Assembly: GCA_000708835.1 (NCBI GenBank)
Contig: DF237308.1
Coordinates: forward strand, 30,158 to 94,157
DNA: 64,000 bases
Direction of reading: 5' to 3'
Origin: Klebsormidium nitens
Lineage: Eukaryota > Streptophyta > Klebsormidiophyceae > Klebsormidiales > Klebsormidiaceae
The position numbers and the translations under genes were made by a program. Below the pieces are notes generated by a model. It was not told where the DNA came from. It was given only the letters and a program-made list of their open reading frames with translations, and searched no databases. Shown here in pieces: positions 21,493 to 34,410 of this stretch. Within the stretch, counting starts at the first letter, position 1. Every line of letters begins with the position of its first letter.

Positions 21493-24400
21493 ATGGCGGC
21501 TTCCGTTGCTGGTCGGCGTTTGGGCTCTCAGCTGAATCGGTTTGTAGCAACTTTGAGGCCTCTGTCGGTGAATTCCGGAAACGCTTTGCAAGCGACGCGG
21601 GATTTTGGGGTAAGTGGCTGCTGAACGCCCAGTAAAGTCCAGCAAAAATCTGCCCAATTGGGCTAGGATGCGCTCACAGAGTGTCTACTTCTGGGCTGTA
21701 AGTTGAGAACAACTGAACTTTGGCAGGGAGTGGGGTTTACGCTGCGAACTGCTGAAACGTTCCGGGTAGAGAGGTTGGCGCTGCGTTGCTTCTCCGTGTG
21801 CATATGTGAAAATTCGTTTCGTCTTTATGCCGCCTCGAGCTTCTTGAAAGCCAGTCTAAGTGGGCTTCCATCTTCAACCTGGTAAGTGGTGGACGCTCCG
21901 CCGTTGTACGCCTATTATATGTTTCTTGCCTGAAGACTTTGGGGCTGGGAAATCCTTCCAGATCTCGGTATCACTCAATCTGGATGATACCTGTCAAAGT
22001 TGGTGTCCAAGCATTTCGCTTTTTCTGCTCCTGACAGGTTGGTACAAATGAGGATGCATATGCCCAGCTTGACAGCAAGAAAGGGGCGACGGTGAGTTTG
22101 TATCTTTCTCTATAGCACCATTTGTGGTGAAGATCGATCGCAGGCTTGTGTGAAATTGCGCGCAACAATTGCACTATCCATCATAAGCCTCTCTATCACT
22201 GAGGATCATGCAATTGGAAGAATTGTAATACTAATAGTTGCTCGCCTTTTCTCTGATACAGTTGCTGTGTTTTTGTCTGCAGTGGCCTCGGTTTCTAAAT
22301 AAGCCACTAGCAGAGGTGGATCCCGAGTTGAATGACATCATTGAGAAGGAGAAGAATAGGCAATGGAAGGTACGGGAAGGCTTTGCTGCAAGTTGATGCC
22401 TGCGCGAACACACCCAGATTGCTTTTGTCTGTCTACCCTGGGGAGTTTTGTGCGAGTGGTTGCTTGCAAGATGCATGAAGCCTGGGGTGATTGTCGCTCC
22501 AACCGCCTGATATTGTGTTGGAAAGGGGAGGATTCTGGACAGTGGCTTCTTGATTGTGTGTCTGATAATTCTTAGGTGTTCTCTTTCCAAATTTCTGGAA
22601 GGTGCTTGGATTTCAGTTTGGTTCTGCACCTACAGTCGTTCTCATATCTCATATCTGGTACGTCTTTTCCGTCCAGGGGCTCGAGCTCATCCCTTCAGAG
22701 AACTTCACTTCTTTATCCGTGCTCGAAGCGGTGGGGTCAGTCATGACTAACAAATATAGTGAAGGTTACCCTGGGGCGAGGTACTATGGTGGCAATGAGT
22801 AAGTTAATCAGATTGATGCTTCTGCTCAATCATTTCATCCTTGGATGTTCAATTGCACAATATTATGGTTGCAAAAGCCTATAGTGAAAGTTTCCAATAG
22901 TTGCATGAAGGGTTCATAAGTATTGAACTTGGTTTCCATGCTGGTTGCTGCCGCAAAGATCGATCACAAAGATCATAGTCGGTTCTATATCCTTGTGGAC
23001 TGTTTGGTGTGCAGGTTCATTGACCAGGCAGAACTCATGTGTCAGGAGCGCGCGTTGAAAGCCTTTAGACTAGACCCCGAGCAGTGGGGAGGTGAGATGC
23101 CGAAGAATAGCCCTTTCCTTCCAGTGCCAATGTTGAAGCAAACTTGCCGGAAGGAACTTGCAAGAAGCAAGGTCCGCAAGCATCACTCTGGGTTTGTCAA
23201 GAATCCAGAGCCTTTCCGAAGTTTTTCAGCGAGCTCTTTAAATCCTTTGTCGTTGTGGGATGGGAATGTACAATTTGGGCTGTAGTTGGACTAAATGAGC
23301 CAAGCAGGGCTTGTAGTGGAAGCAGCTTCATTTAATTGCCCCTGCTCTGCAGTGAACGTGCAAGCTCTTTCCGGGTCTCCAGCCAACTTCGCGGTCTACA
23401 CTGCCTTGCTGAAACCCCACGAGCGAATCATGGCACTTGACTTGCCGCATGGGGGTCACTTGTCTCACGGGTATCAGGTAAGTAGAGGGCGGTGTGTCAG
23501 TCAGGTCCTTCATGCCGACAGCAATGATCAGATTGCTATCTGTTGGATGCAGTTATCACCACTGTCTCCTCTGATCATGCGCCAACAGTCTGGAGGAGAA
23601 ATCACACGTGTTGTGGTGTGAGCCTTGACTTCTGACGGAACGCGCTTGTCAGCTCAGACTCGCTTGTTCTTTTCAGTAGCAGCTCATTGATGTCCGAGTG
23701 TATCTCGTATCTTCAGGGCCAATTTTGACGCTCAAGAACACCTATTGCTGCCTGTCTTGCAGACTGACACTAGGAAGATCAGTGCCGTCTCTGTATATTT
23801 CGAGACTATGCCCTACCGCCTGGATGAGAAGACAGGGTACATCGACTACGACACTTTGGAAGCGAACGCGAAGCTCTTCCGGCCAAAGATCCTCATTGCT
23901 GGCTCAAGTGCGTCTTCCAGGCACATTGACTACGCAAGAATGAGGAAGGTACGGCTTTATCTGCCCACCTGACTTGAGCAGAACGTCCTGATGTCTCGTT
24001 TGATGGGGTGGTGTTTCGCGCACATTCAGGCGTTGTGATGTGATGCTGCGCATGGGAATTGCCCCTTGCAATGACGGTGGTCTGCTTGAACAGGGGCTGG
24101 CTTGCAGGACCGTTTGCCGACTCCTCCGATTGCTACGAATGCAGTTGCAGGCCAGTGTTGGAGACCCGAGCTCTACTTGTACAGGCCGTCATATGGCATC
24201 CAAGGATTTGTTTACTGGCCCTCTGCAACGGCATACTGAGCATGTTTTCCCCATGTTAATGGCATTGGCGTTCATTTGCAGGTGTAATTATAGTTCGCAG
24301 CACTTTCTGTCATCATAATCCTTCCAAGGCAATTTCCGCGCCCAATGCTTGCGCCTTCTTGTGCAGATTGCTGACAACCAGGGCGCCTATCTTCTGGCGG

Positions 24401-26805
24401 ACATGGCTCACATCAGCGGCCTCGTGGCTGCCGGTGTTGTGCCGAGCCCCTTCGACTATGCTGACGTCGTCACCACCACGACGCACAAGTCCCTGAGGGG
24501 CCCTCGGGGGTCCATGATCTTCTTCAGGAAGGGCTTGAAGGGAAAGGACAAGAAGGGCAAGGAGGTGAGCACCACTCCTCCTCATTTCCTGCGTCCGCTG
24601 GACCTGTCGCTTCACTACTTGGTAGTGTCTTCGACACTGTTTTTGCAGCTGTTTGACGGGATCGCAAAGGACGTGGTAAACGAGTTCGCAAATAACGTGG
24701 CACATGAGCTTTCCGAAGACTCACAAGGCTTCGGAGCACTGGTCAATTAGTGCATGACATTTAAGCTGCGGCCCAGGGGTGCCTTGTTGGGCCTCAAACC
24801 TTCAAGGGTTCCTGTTGTGTAGTGTTCAAATTGGTCATGTCAGTGTAAGCTATTTCTGACGCTCTTCCTCCTCCTCCGTTGCTCCTCTGCGTTCGACTCG
24901 AACCACTGAGCGGCCCGCTTGTTTTGTTGCGTGCATTCAGATCTACTACGACTTGGAGGACCCTATCAACTACGCGGTGTTCCCGCGGTTGCAAGGTGGC
25001 CCTCACAACCACACCATCTCCGCACTGGCTGTCGCCCTCAAGCAGGTGAATAAAGACGGAAAGGACCGCTTGGTTTGGAAATGCTTTCTCATGCAAGTTA
25101 CTTTTCACAGTCGCTGTGTGCAGGTCGGAAGCTTCCTGCACTTGCACCTTCCAAGTGGTTTGACTTTCGTCAAGTTTGGATGTTGTTAACCATTGGTCGC
25201 GAGTGGTTCCGCATCGCTGCAGTTTCATTTGTTGTCGGAAGGCGGTTTTTTCACGGCCCCAGCTTGTGCGTTTTGAATTGCAACCAGTTGAATGTTCCCT
25301 TGAAACGACGGATCTCAATGCTTCTTCCTTGTGCAGGCTGCCGGCCCTGAGTTCAAGGCTTACCAAGAGCAGGTCGTCAGCAACTCGAGGTCGTTTGCGA
25401 AGGTAAGCTGCTCACAGCTGGCTGTTGGTTCGGAGACAGTCTAGGTTGCACCTTTCAACCTGCCTTCGACATACGAGGCCCCGACAGTGGCCGAAGTTCG
25501 ATGTAGTCAGAATACTCTCGGTCAGCGAACAATCTTGTAACACCGGGAGCTGAGTGCAGGCGCTGATGGAGAAGGGGTACACTCTGGTCGCGGGGGGCAC
25601 GGACAACCACTTGGTCCTCGTCGACCTGAAGCCCCAGGGCGTGGACGGGTCGCGGGTCGAGAGGGTGATGGAGCTCGCCCACATCGCCGCCAACAAGAAC
25701 ACCGTGCCCGGGGACGTCAGCGCCATGGTGCCGGGAGGAGTTCGCATGGGTGAGCCGCACCAGCATGCCTGGCTCTAGATTCTTCTAGGAAGTGGCCCGG
25801 TGGAGCGGGGCAGTAAATTTGGGTCGTGCGCTCACTTGCTGGGTTGTGGGAGGGCATACTTATCTGAGTCAATGAGAGATAAACGGGTTTTATCTTTCTA
25901 AGCCATGGTCTCTTCTCTTAGTCCCCTGCTAGGAACAAAATCGTAAGTACCGAGTTTTAAATTGGTTGCTACATGGATTCTTTAGCAGGATCCTGGAGCA
26001 TATAAGAAGTCGCCTTCCTTACTTTGCAGATTTTTTTTTAGGTTTGCATACAGTTAATTGCACAACAAAAATTGCACAACAAAAGTCGCCTGCAACACCT
26101 ACCCCGTCGAAAGCAAAGGTGATCTTCTGTAGAAGTGCCGTTTCGAAGAAACAGATGTGCGCAGAACCGTCGGCAGGTGCGATGCGCGCCGTTGGATCGC
26201 TCTACTGGCATCAAATGGTCAAGGCCAGGTTGTGTTATCGTTGAACCTGCAGTTTCTTCGGTGTTCTTTCAGTTCATTTTCGTGTATTGACCACGCTGTA
26301 TTTGCAGGCACCCCCGCGTTGACCACCAGGGGTTTTGTTGATGAGGACTTCGTCAAGGTTGCTGACTGCTTCGACAAGGCTGTCAAGATTGCAGTCAAGG
26401 TCAAGAAGGAAGTTGGTAAGGCAGCTTTTTCCTGAACGCTCCAACAGTCGATTCTCGCCCCACGAAGGTAATTGTCGGGTTTGTTGTTGTCTCGACGTCA
26501 TCTCGGTGATTGTGACTTCTCGTGAAAGTTCAAGGAAATTCGTGCATGATGTTGTGGTTTTAATCAGTTCTTGAACCATCATCAGAAGCGCACACGGAGT
26601 CGCTTGGCTGCTCAAATAGCTCTCTTCTATAGCCTCTCAAAATACATCTTGTCTTGCAGGGGGCAAGCTCAAGGACTTCCGTGAGGCGGTTGAGAAGGAC
26701 CCCTATAAGTCTGACATCGACTCACTAAGGCAGGAGGTTGAGGAGTTCGCGAAGCAGTTCCCTACAATTGGCTTTGAGAAGGCCGACATGAAGTACACCG
26801 ACTAG
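21493..26805 (+). CDS. SHMT: Serine hydroxymethyltransferase, mitochondrial type
   Basis: This PLP enzyme interconverts serine and glycine with tetrahydrofolate and works with glycine decarboxylase in photorespiration and one-carbon metabolism. Thirteen exons in full phase agreement give 526 residues: 21493-21609, 22038-22091, 22283-22369, 22677-22798, 23015-23091, 23353-23477, 23763-23948, 24367-24564, 24941-25045, 25337-25402, 25560-25749, 26308-26415, 26660-26805. The first 39 residues are rich in Arg, Ser and Ala without acidic residues until the end, as in a mitochondrial presequence. Family motifs: [79 protein letters not shown] (PLP-binding Lys297), [23 protein letters not shown]. All catalytic blocks are present. 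The mitochondrial location is inferred from the presequence and similarity. Confidence 0.97.
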
Positions 26806-27813
26806 ACCATGCAAAACATTTTTGCAAGGTAACACGTTCCATGAGTGACCGAGGTGCTCTCTCTCTTCAGGCATTACCTTGCTTATCTCAGAAGGAGCTA
26901 GGTTTAGTGCTTCCAAGGTTTTAGATAAGTGGATCTTTGAGACCATCAGAGTACTGGCAATGTTACTCATATTGGTATGCCACCGGGGACGACATGCACC
27001 ATATTTGTGTACATACCAGCTTATGCCGGTCGTTTGTCTGTGGCGGTCGCCGCGTCTGCAATTGATCGGATCAATTATTCCTTTCGAGGATCGGAGGTTA
27101 TGCATCAAGCATACATGCATTGAGATGATCGTGTTTATTTAGTGGCAAGTTTAGCATGTAACACACATATATATACGAAATTCTAATCCATATGCAGTGG
27201 AGTAAGCTCAATCAAAGAAAGTGTGCAGCGATCCGCAAGTGCCGCAATGTTCCGAAATGAAGCTTTCCGAAAGCTGGTGAAGCTAGTTCACACGGGCCTG
27301 CATTTAAATCGTTTTGGCATGACCATGCAGCCGGACCGTCTTAGTGGTGAAAACTTCAGCTGCACAATCCTATAGTATCACTGCAGCTGCGCGACGCGAT
27401 CTGACTATATATATAAACTTTGGCTCATTTACCAGGATGTAGCCGGTTGCGCCATGCTTGATGTTTGACCATATACAAGGCCCAGCTCCGGTGCAGTATT
27501 TGTACTGCAACTAACGGGACGATCGACACAAGTAAGAGGACTCCGGAATCGACTGATTGCATCATGGCGTCACTCCGGGGCGCCTCATGACTTCAAATAA
27601 AACCTGCGGCAAGGCATTGAGGGAGCAGGCTGTATATTGCAGCATACACCACCCCAATAAGCTCGTTGCACAAACCTCAGGCTCTATTACTTCGTCTACG
27701 CAAGCGCTGTACGCCACAGCTGTGAAGGGCGTCACCAAGAAGCCCCCTAGAAGCCCCCTATTTCTACAATATACACAACGTTTAACACAAAGACTCCACC
27801 ACAAGAGCGACAT
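26806..27813. other. Convergent intergenic region of SHMT and YKT6
   Basis: About 1 kb lies between the two stop codons and should contain both 3' UTRs. It is AT-richer than the exons, with several TATATA runs near 27168 and 27410. No gene was recognised. Confidence 0.6.
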
Positions 27814-29887
27814 TTACAGGATGACGCAGCAACTGTTGGCCTTCTTTGCTTGCTTATAGAATACCTGTACGAATGTAATACATGGTTTAGACAACAGGTT
27901 TCTATTTGTTCGAGACACCCTTTCCTTTGCTTGATTCGAAGGCTACCATCAAATATAAAACAGCTCGTATGTAGAAGCTTGACCAACTTGATGTGAGAGA
28001 TCAAGAACAACATGACGTGGAAAACATGAGGGCAATTTGCAATCGTAGTGACCTCACCTGTGATGCCATGCTCAAATCCGTGCTCTTCTCAACAAGACTG
28101 TCAAGCTTCTCCCCCCGGGCTAAAACACTGTCAATCGTCTTGTGCTGCACGACAGAAACTCGTCTCGATTAGAGTCCATTCAGAGTCGCCCTGCTGATCT
28201 TGGTAGGAGAGAATTGGCAGGGACATCGGTTCAACAATGAGCGCCTATTCGTCTTACTCGACATTCAATTTCGCCGCATGAACAACATCGGCGAAATGTT
28301 GTCGATAATTTCGAGCGATTTGGGTACTTCTCTGGACAGCAGACACCAGTTACGCACAGTTCATGGTGCAACGTTTACAAATCTGCAACAAGCACTAAAC
28401 TAATTCACTGGAATTGCGAACCAAGCCTTTCAATCTTGACTCACCAGAATAATCTTCGTTTCGTCCAGATCCCGCTGTATCTTCGTAAGCTTGTCCGCTT
28501 CGGAAGGATCCTGCCCAAAAAACAACATGGCTTTTGGGAAAGCTTAGAATAACCTGTGACCTGGATTGAAATTTCGAAACCATGACCAAATTCGACTTAC
28601 GAAGTTCCCCAACTTGTACCAAGGGAGGGGTGAAACTGGTTGCGAACACGTGAACTTGCAATTCATCCGTCCAGGAAAGCTCACCTGGTATTTGACGAGC
28701 GCCTCTTGGAGCCATGGTACAGAGTCTTTGTTGTCTGTTGTAATACTTGACCAGGAACCGACCGCCTGCCTCTCATACTCTTCCAGAATCTGCAACAAAA
28801 ACGTACGTCCTATCGGCACAGGTTTGCCATGGAACTGAACCTCGTCTTTTCGCAATAGTTCAATGCCTGAACGCGCCAATCTTTCAATTGGTGTTTCGAG
28901 ACGGTTTTATTGAGCCCCAAGGCGGCATGTGGACACAGCCAAACTCGCCATCTTTTGTTGACAAACTGCATCAGCAAAGCCCAGTTATGAACAGGAGAAC
29001 AAACATCGCCAGAAGAACTTTAAGATAAGAACTTCTCAGGGCTGGCGCATGCTGCTTAGAAGGTGGGGGAAAGGAACAGGATACCGACAGCCCGATACTC
29101 AACCGTCAGGTTGATATGACGCCAGGAAAACTTGTTACTTACCAGTTCGTTCCCTCTGAGCACATCCTAAAAACGAGACGGCATAAAATGGATGAATGTC
29201 CAACTCGAACTGCGACTGTCCACCCATATCTTCAGGACTTGAGGCTCTAGAGGGACCCGTGTGGTCAGATGGTGGCAGGTTCATTCCCCTTTGGTTAAGT
29301 GCTGCCTTTCATTGTGTCAGAACCTCAAGCTGCCATGCTCACCTTATTGATGACTGAAAACGCCCCTCGAAGCGGATACGCTCTGTCAACAAATGCTAAC
29401 CCGAGCAGACCGTTTTTGTTGTAGCAATGAACCATGTACTCTGTAGAGTAAGAACGAAGAAAGTCAGTGCGTCCAGAAAGCATTAAAACCAGCTGAAGCC
29501 CTTGAGGCCCCTTGAGGGGCAGACTCTAGCAGGCTGGACTGCAATGAACGGCAGCAACTTCTGTACTCTGACACCACAGCAACCTTGCAATAAAAGACAC
29601 CCGCCGCTGGTGCAAACACTAGGCTCCATCTGTGATCTTAGTTATTGAACCAAGATCGCCTTGTGCAGTCCTGACAAGATGGAACACTGCTCACCTTCAT
29701 GCTCCACACTTTGCCGTCGTTGCAGGGGAGTCCTCTTACCAACCGTCCTTGAAACAAAGATGATCATTTCTCGGACAGAGCTCCGCTGGAAGTACCCAAA
29801 GTTGCTGACGTCACTCGCGTTTGCAAGGAGAGTAGGGTCTGCGGTATCGCCATTGAATTTGAGGATCGTCAGTGCCGTGATCTTCAT
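27814..29887 (-). CDS. YKT6: R-SNARE YKT6 (longin SNARE)
   Basis: YKT6 is a lipid-anchored SNARE that acts in ER-Golgi, endosomal, vacuolar and autophagic membrane fusion. Seven exons give 207 residues: 29887-29695, 29440-29343, 29166-29143, 28789-28685, 28510-28445, 28144-28058, 27864-27814. The longin domain covers about 1-130 (MKITALTILKFN start, YFQRSSVREMIIFVSRTV, RQSVEHEEYMVH, GLAFVDRAYPLRGAFSVINK). The SNARE helix follows (DPSEADKLTKIQRDLDETK, then DSVLARGEKLDSLVEKS) with the zero-layer Arg in LARGEKL. The tail ends CCVIL, the double-cysteine lipid anchor in which the last four residues form a CAAX box. The size fits the family (about 200). It is divergent from the GDT1 gene. Confidence 0.97.
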
Positions 29888-30428
29888 CGTTTGTCCTTGT
29901 TGAAGACACGCTGCTCAAGCTTTCTACAAAAGTGCGAACAGTACTTTCATGCAGCGATGGATTCTGACCTGAGATGGCTAACTTCAGCTGGAAATAATGT
30001 GAATCAAAACCAAGGCGCATGTCCACCCCTGCAACTTCAAGAAGGATCTGAAGCCTGAAGGCTCCTGATCTCACGTTTCCAACAGAGAGAGCATGGGGAA
30101 AGAGGTTCCGTATCAACCGTAGAGTGTGGGGAAGAAGAATTGCACTGTACGCATGACGAGAACCCTAAACGCGTACGTCATACACCATGTTTTGTCTGGC
30201 CCGCCGCCCAGTTCTGCTTGCGGCTGCCTGGTGCCAGCATGGCACCAGGTCCTTGGAAGTTGGGTCCAGCTCATTGGGATCAGCATTTGTCCCTGATAGT
30301 TAATTATAATAGGCTGTAGCGGTGCCATTCCGGTTCGCATCAGGAGCCTTCATGCAGGTGTGAAGCTCCTCCTTTTGCTCTTCCATTTTGATTGGAACAA
30401 GGCAACCTTGTTGCAGCTGGCAGCAAAA
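29888..30428. promoter_or_regulatory. Divergent promoter region of YKT6 and GDT1-like
   Basis: The two start codons are 541 bp apart on opposite strands, so this region carries both promoters and leaders. A 10-bp-arm inverted repeat (CCTGGTGCCA-GCA-TGGCACCAGG) sits in its middle at 30227-30249 and is a candidate dyad site for a shared regulator. That role is inference. Confidence 0.55.
30227..30249. repeat. Inverted repeat in the shared promoter
   Basis: Two perfect 10-bp arms are separated by 3 bases. It lies about 340 bp from the YKT6 start and 180 bp from the GDT1-like start. Confidence 0.7.
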
Positions 30429-33400
30429 ATGGACGCGCTGCTTTCGACTGAGGGGTTTTTGGAGGTAAGTCATTTCGTGGTCCTGCTGACCACTCCTGGT
30501 TTTCGCCTCCAATCTAAAGTGGCAGAAATGCTGTGGAGTTGTGTAGCCTAGCTGTAGATCTGAACGCTGATGCCCAACGGGCTCCCTTGGTGGTGCGGAG
30601 AAAAGGGGATGAGGATGGAGCTGGTTGAGCCTGCCAGGCGCGAGAAAGGATCCATTGTAACTAGTTCTTTTTGGCCTTTCATATTCAAGGCAGATCTGAA
30701 ACAATTGCTCAGCACTTGGGCATAGGACACTCACTTGAAAAGTTTTCATTCAATCTGCTTTGGTGATGAGCTTGGCCATACACCTGAATCTTTTGCGCCC
30801 CGACCCTCCATTAAAGTACAGCGTCAACGACCCTGGCAACATCCTTAACTTGCACAGTTCCGTATCATGAAATCCCTTTTTGAATGCAGGGGTTTGGAAA
30901 GGCCACCTCCATGATCATCTTTTCTGGTGAGTCGAGACTTTGGAACCCAGCTACACAGTCCCACTACATGGTCTGAAGTGAGGCCTACGGCCCAAGTCAT
31001 TAAGGCCTGATGTGCTTGATGAAAGTTTTTGGAAGTGCTCGTATTTCAAGGACTTTTCAGAAGAAACAGGTTCAATACTTGGTGGTATGTTTCATCCTTT
31101 GAATCATGTTGTGATCTGGTATATCGTGTTTGAAACTACGCATGTGTGACAATGCTGAGGATTTTCTTTGCAAGCATGAACAGTTTGCAACACGATCCTC
31201 TTAGTTGTCTTGTCGTGTCTCAACTTGCACCACCCAAGTCAATACAGCAGAGCCCAAACAATTGTCATTTTATAGTTGTTTGGACCTCCCATGTCCTCAC
31301 AAGTCTTATCCTTTTTTAAGTCTTGCACTTTTATCCTGCAGAGATTGGTGACAAGACGTTCTTCATAGCTGCTCTGATGGGCATGGCCCACCCATTCCAC
31401 ATCATCTTCTTGGGTTGTGGGGGCGCTCTTTGGATCATGACTCTGCTGTCAGTGGCCCTAGGCTGGGCAGCGCCGACGCTGGTAAGTACAGAGTACACAG
31501 GCTTTGCAGTAGTTCTGGCAGAATCCAGGATAATTGCCTGTCGCCAGGGTGTTGGGAATCATTTCAGCTTGTTTACATTGATTGAAACTCTCAGTAAGAG
31601 CTCTAATGAGTAGTTCAATGTGCAGCATGTCGAGATTGCTTGCTTGGTACACTTGCTTTGAACAACTTGCTAACGTGGTCATTCTGCCTATGTTGCTATT
31701 TACAGATTCCAGCGGACGTCACGCACTACTTAGCCACCGTGTTATTCTTCGGATTCGGGTTGAAGTCGCTGTATGACGCCTTCACGGGGGAAGGGTGAGC
31801 AGCCTCGCCACAGCTTACACATAGGCGTGCTTATGACTCCCCACGATTGGAGTAATTGTTTCTGAACTCCTAAGTTAATCGAAAATATGTATCGCTGATT
31901 ACTCGAGTTGTATAGGGCCTTCCTGGTGCCTTCCTGGGGGCGGATTCACTGAATGCTTTGCACCTTCTGCCCGACTGTTACTGAAAGTCACCCTGTCTCG
32001 TTTAAAATGGTTACTCGATTCTCAATTGCAGGGAGAGTGGAGAGTTGGCAGAGGTTGAGGAGCTCGTGGTGAACTTTCGCTCTGACACAGAATGTCCCAA
32101 TTGGTGTCTCTCTGTCGGCGCATATACCAACCCAATGACAAGCGACAGTCCCTTGCATGCCAGCCAACACCCAGTCTCTTAAGTGAGGTGTTACACAGTT
32201 AGTCACTGATAATCGGATTAGTGGCTTCGATTGACGCCGTTGATATCATGCCATGAACTTGATATAAAAGTTTTAGAGTGACCAATTGTCGGTTTTGTGG
32301 CTTCTTTTGGTGGCTACTGGCTTCGACGAGACGAAAAAGCTTCGTTTGCGTGTTTTGCAGGGTGGAAATAGCAAAGCCGTCAAAATTGGCAAAGAGAACG
32401 GGGAGGTAAGCAGGGTCCGGGCGATCCACGATTGGGCTGATTAATGCTCGTGTGGAAATCTTACATCAACGAAGTTGACATTGGCCTCTCGTGAAACTTT
32501 TGTATGGCTCCGTCACTGAAGTACGATCCGCGCAGCATTGAAACAAAACGCGAACTATTTTCAGCCAATGTCTTTCAGCCGATCAGTGGTTCACACTTGC
32601 TATCGTGTGCAAGGAACTTTCACCGCTTGGTTCGTTGCTGAAGATCGTTCAGAAAATCTGGCGCCTGACCTTGCTGCTGCGCTGTCCAGGAGAAGTCCAA
32701 GGAGAAGCCGCTCCTTAGGAGTATGTTTTGGTTCTTGTCACCCGTCTTTTTGAAGGTGGGTAACACTCCCGAGACCCAAGCCCCTTCCCTCTGCTGTGTC
32801 CAGGCAGCCTTTTTAGCGTAAAGTTTGCGCCGGCATCTGTCGCGTTCAGCAATGCAAATTTTCCTGTTGGACTCTCGGGATATGTCTATCAGTTGATGCC
32901 TGTTGGCTCTTCGGTTTGTTGTGGTCAACGGTATTCAGTCAGGTCGAGCCCGCGTCTCAAAGAGCCGGCTCGTTGTGTCGTCTTGTCCCGCAGGCATTCT
33001 CGCTCACCTTCTTCGGGGAATGGGGTGATCGGAGCCAGATTGCGACCATCGGTTTGGCGGCCCAGGACAGCCCGCTCGGGGTCGCGGCAGGGGGCTGCTT
33101 GTGAGTGCACCCCGCCATCGACGCTTCACGGAGCCACGTGGTTCCGGGTCCGGCTGTGTACAGCCCCCTCTGAAAATGGCATGTAGATTGCAGTTTGGGA
33201 AGCGCATGGCAGGCTGTCTAGACTTCTGCAAGGTGCTTTGTAATCTTGCTGTATGTCCAGTCTTTGAGTTGCCACATGTTATGGGTCTGTCCTACACAAG
33301 TTCCTCTGAAAGCCGTCCAATCCTCCATGCATGGAGTAAGGCACGTCATGTTCTTTGCCGGGTCTGTCGTGGATTGAGTCAAAAGAAGGTTGGTTCGAAA

Positions 33401-34410
33401 GCTGTCCGTCTTTACCTTGTAAGGTACGCCCGCTGTACGTATGTCATGAGTGGACTGGTTGCTTCTCCGCTGGACACTAATGCTACGAATTGATTCTTCT
33501 CATCACTCGTACGCTCTAGTACTGACTTGAGACCGGCCCACATATGTGGACGTACCCAGATCACCACGTGCAGTTTTTGGGTTCAGTTTGGATTGGTGGG
33601 TGAACGCAATAAAGTAAGCTGCCTCCCTGCAGCATCATTACAGGGAGTGTTCGGCGACAGTACACACCAGACTAACCCTCCGCAAGCATTGTGGTCTTTG
33701 GTCAATGCGCGTCTGTTCCGGCCCATTCAGTACGTGCGTACGTCTTTGCAGGGGGCATGCCCTGTGTACCGGTGCTGCTATCTTGGGGGGCAGGCACCTC
33801 GCATCCAGGATTTCGGAGAAGATGGTGAGGCAGTCTGCACGTGCCTCGAATCGGTCTCATCGTGACACGGGCCTCTTGGAGGTCACCTGTTTGTTAAGCG
33901 TTGGCAAACGGTATGCCATAACGGTATGCCATTCTTGAAGTACACCCCCGGTAATTTTGCCACATGAGTGAGGAGCAGAATGCAGCAAACAGTTGCAAAG
34001 CGTTACGCAACTTCTGCTTCTTTACGAAGTTAGTTTTCTTCGAAAACGCGGGCCCAAACAGCGGTGTGACGTCAACACAGTAGTGCTAATTGGGGCCAGG
34101 TATCGCATAAATTTCTTCTCTGCTCGTCTGAAGATACCTGGTGTGGCCTTTAGTCGCGGTTTCCATCATCTTCCATTCTTCAACCGAACTCGGAGCAGAA
34201 AGTCTCAGATATACAGGAGCGAATACTTGTCGGCTTTGTTCGATGCACCTTTGACACACGTCGGAAGCGAGGCTTGAAACGGAACTTCGGAGAGGATTTG
34301 AAAAAGGAGCCGAGTTGCAATCCTTTCTCCAGGTCGGAATCTGCGGAGGCATGTTGTTCCTGGCGTTCGGGGTCCACGAGTTGCTCCAAGGCGTCGAGAC
34401 AACGAAGTAG
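30429..34410 (+). CDS. GDT1: GDT1/UPF0016 family Mn2+/Ca2+ transporter, likely Golgi type
   Basis: Members of this family (yeast Gdt1, human TMEM165, plant PML proteins) move Mn2+ and Ca2+ in exchange for protons. Ten exons give 235 residues: 30429-30464, 30890-30926, 31342-31481, 31706-31794, 32032-32068, 32361-32405, 32690-32755, 32994-33100, 33752-33824, 34333-34410. The two signature motifs are intact: EIGDKT at residues 25-30 in the first membrane helix and EWGDRS at 159-164 in the second half. These give the usual inverted-repeat fold of six to seven helices with a charged central loop (ELAEVEELV, then a Lys-rich stretch). Length and lack of a transit-like N-terminus resemble the short plant Golgi/ER members rather than the plastid PAM71 type. 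The start at 30429 precedes the conserved GFGKATSMIIFSEIGD block; an upstream exon cannot be excluded. Confidence 0.93.

Noticed and set aside
27168-27420. TATA-box promoter between SHMT and YKT6
   Set aside because: The TATATA runs lie between two stop codons of convergent genes, where no promoter is expected. They fit the AT-rich 3' flank.
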